Made by a program: the position numbers and the translations under genes. The notes beneath the pieces were generated by a model. It made no database searches. It saw nothing but the letters and a program-made list of their open reading frames with translations, and had not been told where the DNA came from. Positions 10,824 to 25,400 of a stretch of DNA of 64,000 nt are shown in pieces. Within the stretch, counting starts at the first letter, position 1. The number at the start of each line of letters is the position of its first letter. This stretch comes from Embiotoca jacksoni (lineage: Eukaryota; Chordata; Actinopteri; Embiotocidae). The DNA is taken from positions 2,172,501 to 2,236,500 of the forward strand of contig JAKOON010000021.1 of the NCBI GenBank assembly GCA_022577435.1. The letters run 5' to 3'.

Positions 10824-12647
10824 CTACGGGAAAAGACCAAAGTGTTCGTGTTATATTGAGTGAAAAGTTGAAATCGATAACTCAAGTTTTTTTTTTTTTC
10901 AGTGGGCTGTACCATGAATCTGAACTTTTGTACAACTACAGTTACGTCACATTTTCTCATGCTGACACCTTGAAATTCAGGTTCAGATAGTGTAGGACTA
11001 TTCTAATTCTACGTTTTGTATCCATTAAATATCATTATCTGTTCTTACCAAACATTGCGCTGTATCCACCGTTTGATTTGACACCAGTTTTTGGGCCTGA
11101 AAGAAAAAACAAGAAAGAAGATGGAGAGACATTACCTTTTTTATTTTTAAATTTTTTTTTTTTTTTATTGTGTTTTTCTTTTGGAGATCACAGCCTGGCT
11201 GAGGGTGATGCAAAAAAAAATAAAAATGATTTGACATATACAGCGCACTGCTGTTTCCTCCAATTTCCATAGTCCTACACGGACCTCCATTGTATAATTG
11301 TTCTCCTCGAGCGAGATATGCACGATTTGAGTGCGTGTTGGTGTAAAAGTTTGACTGTGTAACATCCCCTGTTGGTGCTGGCTCAAGGTGACAGTTTAAT
11401 ACATTCAACCCTTTCTGCTGCAGCTCCAAACCTTTTTCAGCCGCACACATAAAAATGCCCGCATGCATTTGCACACACAAACAAACAAAGCAAACACAAA
11501 CTCCCAGATTCAGAGATGGAGTTCAGAAGATGATGAAGTGACTCTGTAGTGGTTTGGCAACAGAATAAACACCCCATGTGTTGGTTCTTAAGTAGAAAGA
11601 ATTCTTTGAACTGGATTCTGTTGAAGAATGATTAATTGCTCTTTCGGCGGTCTTTCCTCCTGGAGGATGTTTTACTGGTGATAAATCATATTATCGCTAT
11701 TAAAAGCCAATATGATAGATCATCCCGCTTAAGGTATGTGATATCATCTCATTTAAAAATATAGCTCTATAGTATTTATCAGAGGAGAATAGCAAATATC
11801 TGAAATGTGTTGGTGAAGCCATAATATTCCAAGGTAGCTGATGTGGCACAATGAAGCAAAACATGCAATTTATGAAGTTAAATGTCAGAATCGGCACATT
11901 GAATTGATTTCCTACAGTTGCATTTGATATTTGAAATATCCATTTTCATGTCATAAAGTTGAATGTTACACATTTTTTTGCAAATGAAGTCTTTGAGATT
12001 TGTGAACCAATGGTTGGACACCTGTTGAGTTAAGAGTAAGCTCTACAGTGTTACTTAAACAATGTCATCACAAGGTCAGTTTAGTGTTTGAGCTTTTTTT
12101 TGCTGCGTTATCATGGAATTGTAGATGTTCAAATTTCCTTTTTTTTCAGAGCACATGAAGGACTTAAATGTTTTTAAATGAATGAATACTCAACCTTGGA
12201 AACAGTCGTTGAATAAATTATCTCGCCAAAAAAAAAAAATCCAGTTGTCCATCTGTTGCATTGGTAAAAAGTTTTAACAACAATTGCATGAGAGATGAAG
12301 GAAGTTTGTGTAATCTGATGAAAAGCTCCACTTTAGATTCTGTCCGTTATAGTTTCCAAGGTCAAAAATAACATTTGAATTTCTACTTTTTATTTTTATT
12401 TTTTATAAACATAATTTTTTGTTGAGGCAATTTTAAATAAATACATTTTACTAGTAATTATGCTAAAATGCTTAATGCATTAATCATTTTTTATTCTTTA
12501 TTTTTCTATCATTTAAATATGAGCCGTAAGGAAGTTAACTGGGAGTAAACAAATAAACATAAACCTCGATCTTTCCCGACCCATAACCATGTAGCCTTTG
12601 GGGAGAAAACATTTGGTTCATTCTTGCAATGATACTCGGTCCCCAGT

Positions 12648-12723
<76 letters not shown>

Positions 12724-15700
12724 TCACTGTCACACATACATAAACATACACGTACACTCTACCCCTGTGGGGCATTTCTGATGTTACAGTGGCAACCAAT
12801 TAGCTTTGACATGACAGCTTAGGAAACTCTGACTCCATGCTGACGTCTCATCTTTCTGCCCAGGAGGGGGGATTCTGTGCATGCCATCATCAAGCCATCC
12901 CCGATGCATCAAGGTGACAGAGCCAGACGTCTGACACTCAGACAGGAGCTCTAAATAGACCTCTACCTGCTGTTTAGGTCTCAATTTGGATTCAGACACT
13001 TTCTTTCGCAAGTTTTGAGAGGTGTCTGAAGCTCGCAAGATGCACAAACAAATGACAAAAAGACCGGACGTTTATCGTGTGGAAGGATTTGAACGTTTCT
13101 CTGTAATTTTCTCCTAAAAGCAATTCGGTCGAATTTTTGTTGTTTTTGTTTGTGAGGGACAAACTGCAAATAAACTACTGCATTTAAATAAGAAGTTAAT
13201 GAAAAAAATTCAACTAATTAGCTTGCAATGTTTCAGTGCTCTTTAGTTTTAGCAGGGAACTCTATAGAGGGCTGATAAACTTGTTCGGTTAATGAGATCA
13301 GTGGAGGAATAAACTGGCTGACAGTCGTCCCTCTGAGTCACATATAAATTAATTGTTTAACACCATTATTTAGAGACCTATAATATTGAAAATTGTATCA
13401 TGTTCATAAGACCATATAAACTTTGCAGTCAAATAAAATTTACTGCTGAGAGGGACCAGAATCTTGATTGTTTCTTCAGATGATTATTATTTTTTCTTGA
13501 TGTATTTTGAGGAGTAATTGAGTAAAATGGAGGAAAAAAAATATATGAAATTAAAGAGCAACTGGAGAAATTAGTTTTTCAACCCTAGTCTTAGATTAAT
13601 ATAAAACATTATATATTTATTTAAACTTACTTATCTCTTTACTTAATTTTTTTTTTTTTTTTTATCATTTGCTGTTTTTAATTTTTGAAAAATAACATCA
13701 CTGTTGTAAGATACAGTTTGTAACTAAACAGTCTGTACTTTTAAAACTTCACCTGCAAGGTCCCACAGATGTGATATAATGAGTCGCCAGCGAGATCCAG
13801 TTTGGTCAGTTCCGTCAGTGAGTCCAGTGCGTTGTTGGTTCGCGCTTTACCCCTCCGAGTGATGCTCGGCTCTACAGTCAGCTGAATCGGAGGTTGCGGT
13901 TGCCAAACTCCAACATCGGTACCATTACCAAACGCCTGGATGGCATTACCTACAACAAAAGAGCGTAATGATCTTTTTACATGTGTAGAAGTTTTACTTT
14001 TCTGTACAGCATAGAATGAAATGGAGTGTGACAGAAAAAGGGAGAAAATACTGTATGAATATATATATAAAAATATGCTGCCAAATGTCAAGACAAGAGG
14101 TGGCTGTAGATAAGCACTATCTACCAGAGTGACCTCTAAGCACCACTTTTTAAAAGTATCGTCTGGACACAGCAAATTTGTCGGCTGTCTCCCGTGTTGG
14201 CCATGGAAATAATTGCAGGTGGCACGACCCCAAAAATGTTGTTAATATCCCACTAAAAGCTGCTTATAATTGATACTTTGAATAATTGGGTGGGAAATGA
14301 AATGACTTGACCTTTTTTCAAGAGCCGCGTTAAAAGCAGTGTCTCCATTTAATATCATTCACAAAACTGCACAAGAATTTACTTTATCATTGAAATAACA
14401 AAACTTCAACAAATGATTTATGTCATCTGATTTTGTCATCATTAATTTGAGATTTAATCTAAGATACCTTTTTATTAGCGAAATAGAATGTGGGCAAAAA
14501 TGGATCTTAAGCACAGAGACCATGAGTTAATGTCAAAGCTGTTTAGGACACTGCATCTCAATTAGAACGTGTTGTGTTCTGATGAAAATTGAAATGTGAT
14601 TATGCAACAGAATGCTACTTGCACTCACATCTAAGAATTGGATAATGTCAAACGCATGATAGACTATCACGGTCTCCAGCAATTACCTTTCGGCCTTCAA
14701 TTTAACAAGCCGATTTTACTACAACTGGTCACTCTTGACCTCGTGCAAACAGGAATAATGCAGTGCTGGAAGATAAATTAATTTGTCCGGGATGGCTGAA
14801 TATGGCAACTCACGTAGACATCGGTTGTTGGTGAAGAACTCTGCGAATTTATCGCAGTCGGGCTTGCTGTTCCCACTGCTGCTGCAGTCACACCACGGTG
14901 ACAGGCTAATACCAAACGATCGCAGATAATTGGGTGTCATCACCGTACCTGCAGCGTACAGGAGAGAAGGACTGTTAGTCAGTGTTGGCTGTAGGCCCAT
15001 TGTCGGAGTTGAAACCCTTCACCAGGACACTTTTGGTACATCGGGCATTGTTGAAGCTCTGCAATTGAAATGTTCAGGTCAGCATGCGAGTATGAGCTTA
15101 TTCCACATTATAGGCAGCTTTTACCCGAGATACTGTGCTATGCTGCTCACCTGTCATTCTATATTACAAAGGCTTTTTAAACCTCTGCTTAAGTGGATAA
15201 AGGATGGAAACCAACGCCTCTACGCTCTACCTTGATACTAACGCTTGACACTGACAACCTCCTGCGTCATGATTACAAGTCTCGTCGGCTTGCACGGTCC
15301 CTTTAATTATGTGGCGTGGCCATTGGTCTTGCCTGTTCAACAGCATCCACGTTATTCAAACGAGTGCTGATGCGGGTAAAGGGGGTGAACCACAGCTCTG
15401 TGGAGAGTTGTGACAAGTGTTTTCAGGGCTGCTGATGGTGAACAGTGATGACCAACCTGAGGTCCGTTGTACTTCACAGGCTTAAAGTCAAGTGAAACCG
15501 TTTTGGTCCGTTTTGTCATTTTGATGTAGCTGAATTAAAAATGAATAAAACGTCTGCCTTTTTGGATGGCGGAGCATGGGGTTGAGGAGGCTCATAGTTA
15601 TTAGCTCTGCAAGTACGTGCAGTTTTTAGTGTGTGGAGAAAGAAATTAGTAGTTAAACTGGGGGGGCCCATTAGAGGGTGTAACCTGTGTGAAGCATGAT

Positions 15701-16368
15701 GTGAGTGGTGTGGATTAAAATGTCTGCCTGTTGAGTTTGCAATTGGTCACCGATGCCCTGCGTTCAAATCTCATTAGGGAAACTCAGTGGGACATCATTT
15801 TTCCTTTCTACATAATGAAACCTGCTGATGGAGGAAAGACTGAAACAAGTACGGTTTCTGCTCGGTGTTATGGTTTATGAAGTGCGATAACGTGTACAAG
15901 CGGCAGATTTGGAATTTATTTACTGTGATCTCAGTTGTCTGGCTGCAGAGTTGATCTGGTACCTTAATCTCTGCTCCGGAGAATATATCAGGAGAAAGAT
16001 GGCAGGCATGCTGGGTGACATCTGCAAATGAACTAGCATGCATGCCTAGAAAGAAGCAGTCCATGTGCAACTGTGTAATTGATGATAAAAGTGGTCTTCG
16101 TGGTAATTCTGCGTTTGTTGTTTTTTTTACTGGAAATGAATCTATATTTTTAGATTAATGACATGCCTCCACTTCTAATTATGAGACACAACCTTGCATA
16201 AAAACATCCATGACAGCAGAATGTACCCAGGTATAGCTGTATGTACAAGTGACTTATCCAATGTGGTAAATCATTAGTGTACCTGTAGCTTTAAGGAGGC
16301 TTATTCTGTGCAGCGGTTTTAGCGAAAGAATCACTTTTAATGGGTTTCAGTTATTATTATTATTATAT

Positions 16369-16407
<39 letters not shown>

Positions 16408-19400
16408 AATCTGATTAAATCTGTATATATCGCTTCTAATTGAGCTGATGACCGCTAATGAGAAAAAAAAAACTAAAAAAAACTAATCAAGAATGGAAAA
16501 CAATACAAACAAGTTTGAGAGCTGAAAGACTTATTTAATTTGAAACTGTAATTTATTCTCTTTGCTCATTGTGCTTCATATATTTGGACATTTTCTTATT
16601 TGACTTTCATGGTGAGAGTTCCTCTGGATAGATTCTCCAGCAATAAAACGGTCACAAAGCAGTCCATAACAAATACTATTAGTGTCCCAGTTTTAGTACC
16701 AGAATACTCACCGATGAGACCTGAATAAGACAGCAAGCAGTCAGCATAGTTCTCCCGAAGACAGCCAGATATGGAGTGAGCTTCAGGCTGACAGTTGCTG
16801 ATGAAGTCTGCCAGCCTTGACCTTTTAACAAGAGAGATACAAGTAACGGGTTCATACCAGACTCGGCGCGCTGTCGCATTTTTTATTGAATGTTTTAGCA
16901 ATTCGCTGCCGGTTTACACGCTAGTGCAGAAAATATAGTTGCAAGGTTTTGCAATTAAAACATAATGTGTTTCACAATGTGAAATGTAGATTGAAGACAT
17001 GGAGCGGTGTCTTCGGCAAAACTCTTTCAGTGAATCTTCTTTTTGAAAAATGTTTATAATCTACGCATTATCCCTTGCCTTTATTCCTACAAAATGATTT
17101 TAATCTCTTAAAATGGACAAACACGTTATTTGAATCCCAGAAATGATACTTTAAATTTTTTTTTTTTTTTTATAATTCAGACATAATACAGTACATGCAT
17201 TTTTAACAAATCAAGACAGCTGAGAAACATCTCGATTGTTAAGTTATTTATACACGGCAACATAAAGAGCACCACATTGTGCTTATGAAAACAGATTAAA
17301 TCTAAAGTGTGTGCCTTCTTACCTGCAGATGTAGTTGGTCTTGCATGTGTTCTGAAGAGACAAACAGTTGGCTTTGTCCTTATCCTCGTAGGAGCACACT
17401 GGTACAATGGTTTGTCGTCTGCGTTCTGCGCACGCCGTCTGATCCCCCGTTGGACACGAACAAAACAGCATCCCATAGCTGTACTTAGCTGGAACCTGAT
17501 TTTGGAAAGGTAACAACGCATGTGGAGGCAGGTGCTGTTGAGGCCTGCAGGGCTGAAATTTCTAAATGTCTCCCAGGTGCCCGCAAAACCGTTTTTTTTC
17601 TTTCCATCTAAAAAAAACAACATCTCGCAGTGCAGCTTAAATCTCTACTTTAGCAGTAACTTGCAAAGTTTGTTTAACTTGTAGTAATATAGAGACGCAG
17701 GATCCACTATGGCTGCCACACAATAAAGTAGAATTCCATTATATTATGTGCATTTGTATGATATTGTATTTGTTGTGGGAGCTGCGCGTCGTAACGACTC
17801 AGACTTTTAGAGAGAGGTTGGAGTCGACGTTTTTTTTTTTACACCTGGTATACATGTTGGTTTGAACAAAGCTCTGACAGTGAAAGTGCTTAATTACCTT
17901 GTCAAAGAACTGTCTGAGAGCCTTGTGGCATTTGCGCTTGTTGCAGACCTCGGAAGTAGACACCCTGGTAGTGCAGGGGTTGATGTAAGCCGAGCGATAT
18001 TTCTTACACGTGTCATTCAGGTTGCAGGCCTTGGCAGCATTCAGACAGTTGTTCTCCTTTGTGGAAGCAGGTTCAACTAAAAGAGGAGACACTCGTGTAA
18101 GAATGATTGCTTTCTCATGCATGTTTTCAAACAAAGTGAACATCATGAAGCGTATACAGTGAGGTAAAGAGAAATATTTTAGTGTCACCTAAAGTGAAAA
18201 AGTGGAAGAATGAAGTCATCAGTAAATACTGTCCTTGATTGCAACTCCCTTAAAGGAATATTACACTCCTAATCCTCAATCCCACCATCAATTTCACAAT
18301 GTAATACAGATGTATCTATTTTTCACCGTTTTGCATCTGTTTTTATAAGCAATTTAATTTGAAACACAGCTGTGAAATCCCCTTTTACATCCAAAGAGAA
18401 CCAAGAGAGTCTCCCTCGTAGGAAAATACAATCTAATGTAATTCAGGAACATAAAAGCTATTGTCACCATTGTTTGTGCCTCTATCATCCAAATGAAAGG
18501 AAGTGAGAATTTACCCCAGAGTCATAGAACAAAGCTTGAAATGAAGTCCAAATATTGTCCCCGAGACACTTTACTTCTGTTTAAAACCAATTTCTAACAC
18601 ATTTGTACTTCAAGTGCCTCGTTTACCAAATAATTATTTGAAACCGCAAAAGAGCAGCTGTATGAGAGCTTTGAGCCTTGTTGACATTATTTGTGACCGT
18701 ATTTGCAGACACAACAGTTGTTCAGATAGAGAAGTCCTTCATCATGAATTATTTCTCCAATTTATTGCTCCATTTCCTGCAGTTGTTTGCAATTGTTTGG
18801 CTAAATAGTGTGCACCTAGTTTTTTTTTAATATTATTATTAAATAACCCTCTCAGACCTCCTTAGGTTTGACGTTTTATGATCAAACCCTCGTACATTAT
18901 GTTTGTCAGAAATCTGTCATATCAAGGTGATCTCTCATCCTTCTGAATTAGACTAAATCTTTAAACATTCAAGCACATCTCCGTTTTGTGTTTGTATCAC
19001 TGCTTAGCTACCGCTCATCATCTCGTACGTCATACATCAGTCGGGGGGGGGGGGGATTTTTTTTTTTTTTTGGCCTACAAGAAAACACATAATTAATAAA
19101 AACAAAACAAAAAAAAAACCACGGTTAGTTTTCCTTGATTTGAGTTACGGAAACCAAGTCGCTCCTCTCTGCTGCCATCCCAGTGTGCCTTTCCTTCCGT
19201 TACGGCAACATAATACCACTCACTTCTCATTTTTCTCCTTTGTTGTAGTTAAAATCTTTCCTGCTCCACTGACTCCTGCATAGTAACACAAACTGTATCC
19301 TCGGCCTCGACATGGAAGAATGAATTCAGTAATTTTGCCTTTTGAGGTGGAATTGAAGCTCACTGCACTCTTCCACGCACCACAGAATGAGGCATGATTA

Positions 19401-22400
19401 AATCTGAATACATTCTTGAACCTTGGGTTAATCACGTATTACGAAACCCATTACTTACATCTGACAAGTGCCTGGAGATGTGGGCTGTGATCCTTCAGTG
19501 GCTGTTTGTAGCTCTCAGACCATAGGTGGGACAGTTTTACCCCTATTACTGTCAGCCTGAGGGAAAATGCTTACCCAGGTTGTATTAAAAACACATTAAA
19601 AAAAAATTAAATTAAATTAAAAAAAATTAAGGATGGGTTAAGGGTGGTTGTGTGTGTGTCAGTGTGCCAGTGTGCTTATAGCGGAAAGGCCAAGCTAAGG
19701 GGGAGTAAGAAGGTTGTAACTGAAGGGCACTGCAGGAAAAAAAACTTTCTTTACCTGGATCATTTTTGCATTTAATAAACTCATTTTACATACTTTCTCT
19801 CGTTTCAGAAGTCATTTCAGTGCAAACCACTTCACTGTCACGAAGACATTCTACTTAATGAGAGAATCATGATATAATTGACATAGGACATGAAGAGCAC
19901 CATTAAGTTATATTACAGTCGTATCGCAAATACTATTCGAAATTTGCTCAGAACTATTCAAATATTAATTGACTATTCGCCCTCAGGGGATGCATTGTCT
20001 GCTTGGTGCCTCACTTTAGCTGTGGTAGACTTGTATGCTAGCTTTACCTGCAGAGTTTGCACTACACCTCATCTTCATCTACGTTTTGAAGGAGTACAGA
20101 ACTTTTTGACGGCTGTAGTCGTCTTTGCAGGTTTCTTTGTTTGCATCGTGCCATCTAATCTCACAGCGCCACTCAGTTCCACCTGGCAAAGCTCTAGAGC
20201 CTAGCATGTTGCTAATGCCGGCTGGGAGACACCTTTTAGGCGAATTACTGCCACCGTCTGAGGGAAGTAACGCATTACAACCAGGCACCGGTAAAAACAA
20301 CGGAAATTAGGAAGAACCATAGTCGCATACACGACTATGCTATATTTTATCGACTATTCGGACATTGGAAAATCATGTCCCATCCCAACTTGAAAGCACT
20401 ATTTGTTTTTGTAATGCTTTTTTAAATTTTTTTTTTATTATTATTATTTGCGGTTCTGTTTCCCTATTATATGATGTTTAACATGTCGGTGTGTTTTACA
20501 CACTACAACGTTGTCCTGATAAAAGGCCCGCAGCCAAGATAAACACATCTTACCCAGCCTTCTTAAGTTGCTCCCCCTGAGCGAGGCCACCAGTGTAGAA
20601 AGCAAAGGAATCTGACCCTCTGACCTCTAACAGAGTCATACAAAAGACTTCCACAAGGTTGTCAGCGAGGTAGGGTTAAATACGAATCTCAAAGAAGAGG
20701 TTAATTATGGTGTCCTGTGGGGCTGCATTCAATAATACAATGAAGGTGAGAATATGAGAAAAGGATATGTCTCTGGTGTGCAGGTGCCAAAAAAAAAATC
20801 CACTATTTGAAATGGCATAACTTGCTCAGGAAAGTTCAGTGGTGTATTTACATGTTTCTCATATGCACTATAAATCTGATGGCTTCAATATTTCCGAACA
20901 GTGTAAAACGTATGTGACGCATGGCATGGACTTGTGTTCGAGAACTAACCAACAAGCTCTCAAGGACAAGGGAATTTAGCTCCCCAACAAGTTTGTCTAC
21001 ATAGGTTTGCATCAGCCATCTACAGTGTTGCTACTTTGGATGCAGCTGGGTGACACAAATGAACAAAATGGGGGGGGGGGGGGAACAACAGAAATTTGCT
21101 GGCTTCAATGGTTAAATTAATAGTAGAGGCAAATGAACTGTATTGGACATGTTCATTAGAATTATTATGCTGTATTCTTGGGAGTTCTTATGTTACAGTC
21201 TTAAAATGGGTCATTTGTGATATTTATTTTATCTTATAGATAACGTACATACATACCAAACCATGAAGTTTGTGTTCAAGTATAGCCGTATTAATGATCA
21301 AAATAGCTGCATTCTAATTGACAAATCAATCAAAATAGTTGATTTTTGTGATTTACTAATCGATTAAATGAAGAGGGTTTTGAAAAAAAAACTAAGGATA
21401 TGCAATCCTCTTTCTTTGGCACATATTTTCTAATTCAGACGTTAAATAATTTATGCGTATGCACACACTAATGAAACATTCTGGGACTGATGCTACCATT
21501 AGACGCAGAGCGGTCAGTTCACAAACAGTGGAGCTGCTGCTAAAATCTCTTATTTATAGGGTTTAATTTCAGTGCAGCAGTTCTGGATAACAATGTTTTG
21601 CGAGGAAGTCACTCAAGCTTCTCCTTTTTTTTTTCTCTCTCTCTGAATTTAATCCAAGAACATTAATAGTCCTATGTGGTCATGGAATTGCCCTTTTATC
21701 TGCGTATGACATGAAAATCCTCTGTTGTCGAAGAACCGCAGATTATAGTAATACTGAGTATGAGTGTGACCCTTAAACCGAGCCTCAAGAGCCAGCTGTG
21801 TGCCTGCAGATCTTCAGGCTATAAGTATTGAAGGGGTCTGGATTACTGTGAAGCCCACAGGACGAGCTTAGTGGAAAGTACCGTTTCATTAGGACCAACT
21901 CTGTGAGGACGTGCCGCTTAGAAAATGGATATTTCATCTTGTCAAATCACATTTTATCGCATCTCTAACAAAAATGTGGGTTAACTGCAGAATTGAATTA
22001 AGAAAACCAAAGATTTCTATTGAATATTGAATTTCAGCAAATACACTGAAATACACAAATACAATTGGTTATTCTGTTTTGAACTGATTTAAAAAAAGAA
22101 AAAGAAAAAAAAGAAGAAGTTTAGTCGATGCCAAGTTTTATACAATGAAATCATATATTCTTTCATAATTTCAGTGCCCTTTAGTTCCTTTTGGTAACTA
22201 ATATTAATTAGCTACCTTTTTTAATGCAGATAATACATAATTATGTAAAACATTCAGTAATGCTAAACATATTGAACATAAATTATACATTTGTATATGC
22301 CAATTCAGCCACCTTGAAGCCCAAAGTGTGCATGTTATTGGTGATATAATGTTTTCTAGCCATAGTTACCTAATATGAACATAATACTGTGTTTTCCGTT

Positions 22401-25400
22401 TACTCCAAATTCACTCGCCCAAGCACCAATGAGATTTGCTGCCAAGATAATGGTTCAAATCAATGTCCTTCACAGTGTATCGATGGGTTACTAAATCTTT
22501 CTAAATATATCCCCCCCCCCCAATTTAGTCCCCTCTTTGTCCTTTCCTTAATAGAAAGAAAACAGCAGTGGTCAGAGCCTCTCCTTTATGTCACCCCGTC
22601 TCCTGTCAGGCTTCCTGCCAGCATCACTAAATCCACATCAGTGTCTTAATATTTATGACCAGACCCAAGGCCCATTTATTAAATGCACCCATGTAATTAG
22701 CAAAATCTCCCTTAGTTCCTACTGCACCAGCTATTCCTTCCCTCCATTTAATCCTCTAGTCAGTCAATTATCCTGCATTGATTTAAAGAGTAGTGGTTCA
22801 GCTTTGGAGAAATGTGATGCTCAGAATCAAAGTCCTTACAGACAGGAGAATAATCCTGTGCTTATAGTATTCAGTGATGGTGGCCTGAGGAAATTGCTTG
22901 AATGCTTAAATTTTTATACACCGTTCATCCACATACGGATAAAGCAGGTTCCTTTTGGAGGCCAAACTAAATGTTTAAAGATTCAGGTTGTTGGTGGGAC
23001 ACAATGTTTTAGAAATAACAGCTCTCCTCCTTCAGACTTGACTGAGGGGTTATGAAGGTAAGGTTAAGTTTCACTGGACATATGGTGCAGTGTCACTCCA
23101 GAATATGGGAGAGAGAGCAGGAAGTATGAGCTCTGATTTAATGTCAGCAATTTACATGAACACGGGGCTCTTCTTTTTTTTTTTATCTTCCCTCTGGTCT
23201 CCAACTTTCTATCATGTTTATTTATAGAGAAATGCAAGAAAAGGCTGAGGCTATGAGGCAGCAATTTTTTTTTTTTTTTGATGAATCGTTTTGCATGTAA
23301 AATGATCATTTCCCACAGACCAAAATAATCATCAGATGTCTGGTTTTGCCTGATTGAAACTCCAAATATAATCAATTTATTGTCATGTTTGACAAAGAAA
23401 AGCTAGTAACAACTGTTTTTGCTTTGAAAAATAACAATTATTTGACAATAGCTGATTAATTATCTGTTGATTGACTCATTTGCTAATTAAGTAATTGTTG
23501 CAGTTGTACCTAAGGTGCTGAGATTTTTTTTTAAAGTTTTGAGAATATATGTCAATGCAGAAGGTGTACATGGTGATTTGCATGTAGGTGAGGGTTTCTA
23601 TACAGCAGTACAGTGTTGGTGATGTGGATGTGGGTGAAGGGTGTGGCTCACATGAAATAATTACAAGCCTGTCTAAAAACGATATCATATGTCAACTGCA
23701 GCCTCCGGCGCTTTATTTTCTTATCTCTAAGCCATGATTAGCCGTTGCATGCATCACTTACGGCTGCATACGCACTTGGCTCCCTGCGCATATCTTGTCA
23801 AGGCTAAGCCATCAGGTACACACATCTCGGTGAGGAATTTCTGCTTTTCAAGCCATTTTACTGAGCCTTCATCCAGCAATAACATTCATATGTGTCACAG
23901 CGGCAGGGAATGCTGAGAGTGCGTTAGTCAGTCTCTAAAAGACTTTGTGTGTGCGTGCATATGTAGTTTACAGAGATAGTATTTGCTCAATAATATTCTT
24001 GGCATGATTCATATCATCATATTTTTGCTTTGCATGAAGGAGCAGGAGTAGCTAATTCGCAGTGTCAGCTCTAAGTAGCTCTTGGCAAAGCAAATAAGAT
24101 TTTTTTTTTTTTTAATTTTTTTTTTTTCAGGTATACGTTATGCTCCGAGATCCCACAAATCTACTCTTGGCATGGCCTGGAAAAAGGGCAGGACTTGATA
24201 TTAGTCATTCAAAATCTATAGTTGGAATCATACTGTATAGGGGTTGATTTAATGTTGTGACATACCTTATAATTTGGCAGTACACCAAGGCGAATCATGA
24301 AATCCATATTTTTCCCACATAGATTTTGAGATACTTGAAAAGGCCTGTTGGAAAAAAATGGCTTTGACTTCCAAATGTAAAATGTGATGTACATGAACTA
24401 TTGTCATGTAATCGTCCAAATCCAAGTTTCATGGTGTATATGAACATCAAGGAATGACTTCATGTTTTATTTTAGTTTAAAGTCATCAAAGGCATTTTTC
24501 TGTTGCATTCAACAGGGAATGACTTCATAACTCCTGCACCCACTTGCAGAATAATGCAGTATCTAAGCATCTTGGAATGGATTTTAATGCATACATGTTG
24601 GTTTTCTTCCCCTGTAGTTTCTCCTGTGAAGACACGACTTCAAATGCTTTATGCATCATTTAGATCCCCACTTGCATTCTGTATGCTTACTATATGATAC
24701 GTTTTGTTGTTTTACTCCATGCCAGTGAATACCAAAGTCTTACTATGTGATTACACAGCATATAAGTGAATTCCAAATTTATATCACGCAACTTAATTCA
24801 GTTGGAATAAATTGTGTTATTCTGCGGTTACAGAGGGGCAAGAACAAAAACAGGAGAGCAGCATATGAGAGGAAATGCCTCCAGATGATTTGCTGATATG
24901 GCTAAAAGCATTGTTGTGTAAAAAGGATCAGCAGATTCCAAGTGATTCTTCTACTGATGGCCACACTGATGTTTAGCTGGAGCAGTTTGCTCGTAGAGTT
25001 CACAGGCAGAATGGGCCAGTGGCAGTGGACAAAGACTTCTGAAGATTAATCTGTTGCTTCAGGCAACTGCACCCACTGAATTATTCTTGAGATCCTTGCA
25101 ATGGAAAATCATCATGCCAAGCCTCATCTCTTGTTCACTGACTGTGTCCTCAGAAAGACTACTGATGATATTTGAGGATGGACTGGGAGGAGAGGGCAAA
25201 GATACTGGGATCAGCGGTAGGGCCAGTGCCAGTGAGATTTCCTCTGATGACTGGTTCTTTGTTAAATTGTGGCTCGAGAGTTTGGAACTTTGGAAATATG
25301 TCACTTAGAAGCTGGAAACATTTATGACGTGAATGACACACTTTCTCCCGTTTATACTGGCTGTTCAGTAGCAACATGTGAACACAACTGGCTTGAGTTT

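Noticed and set aside
10664..10960. 98-codon minus-strand open frame over gfra1 exon 10
   Set aside because: Wrong frame for the exon 9 splice; it lacks a GPI signal and crosses a good splice acceptor.
12509..12799. Cys-Val repeat protein frames over the AC tract (also at 53.6 kb)
   Set aside because: Artefact of translating a dinucleotide repeat.
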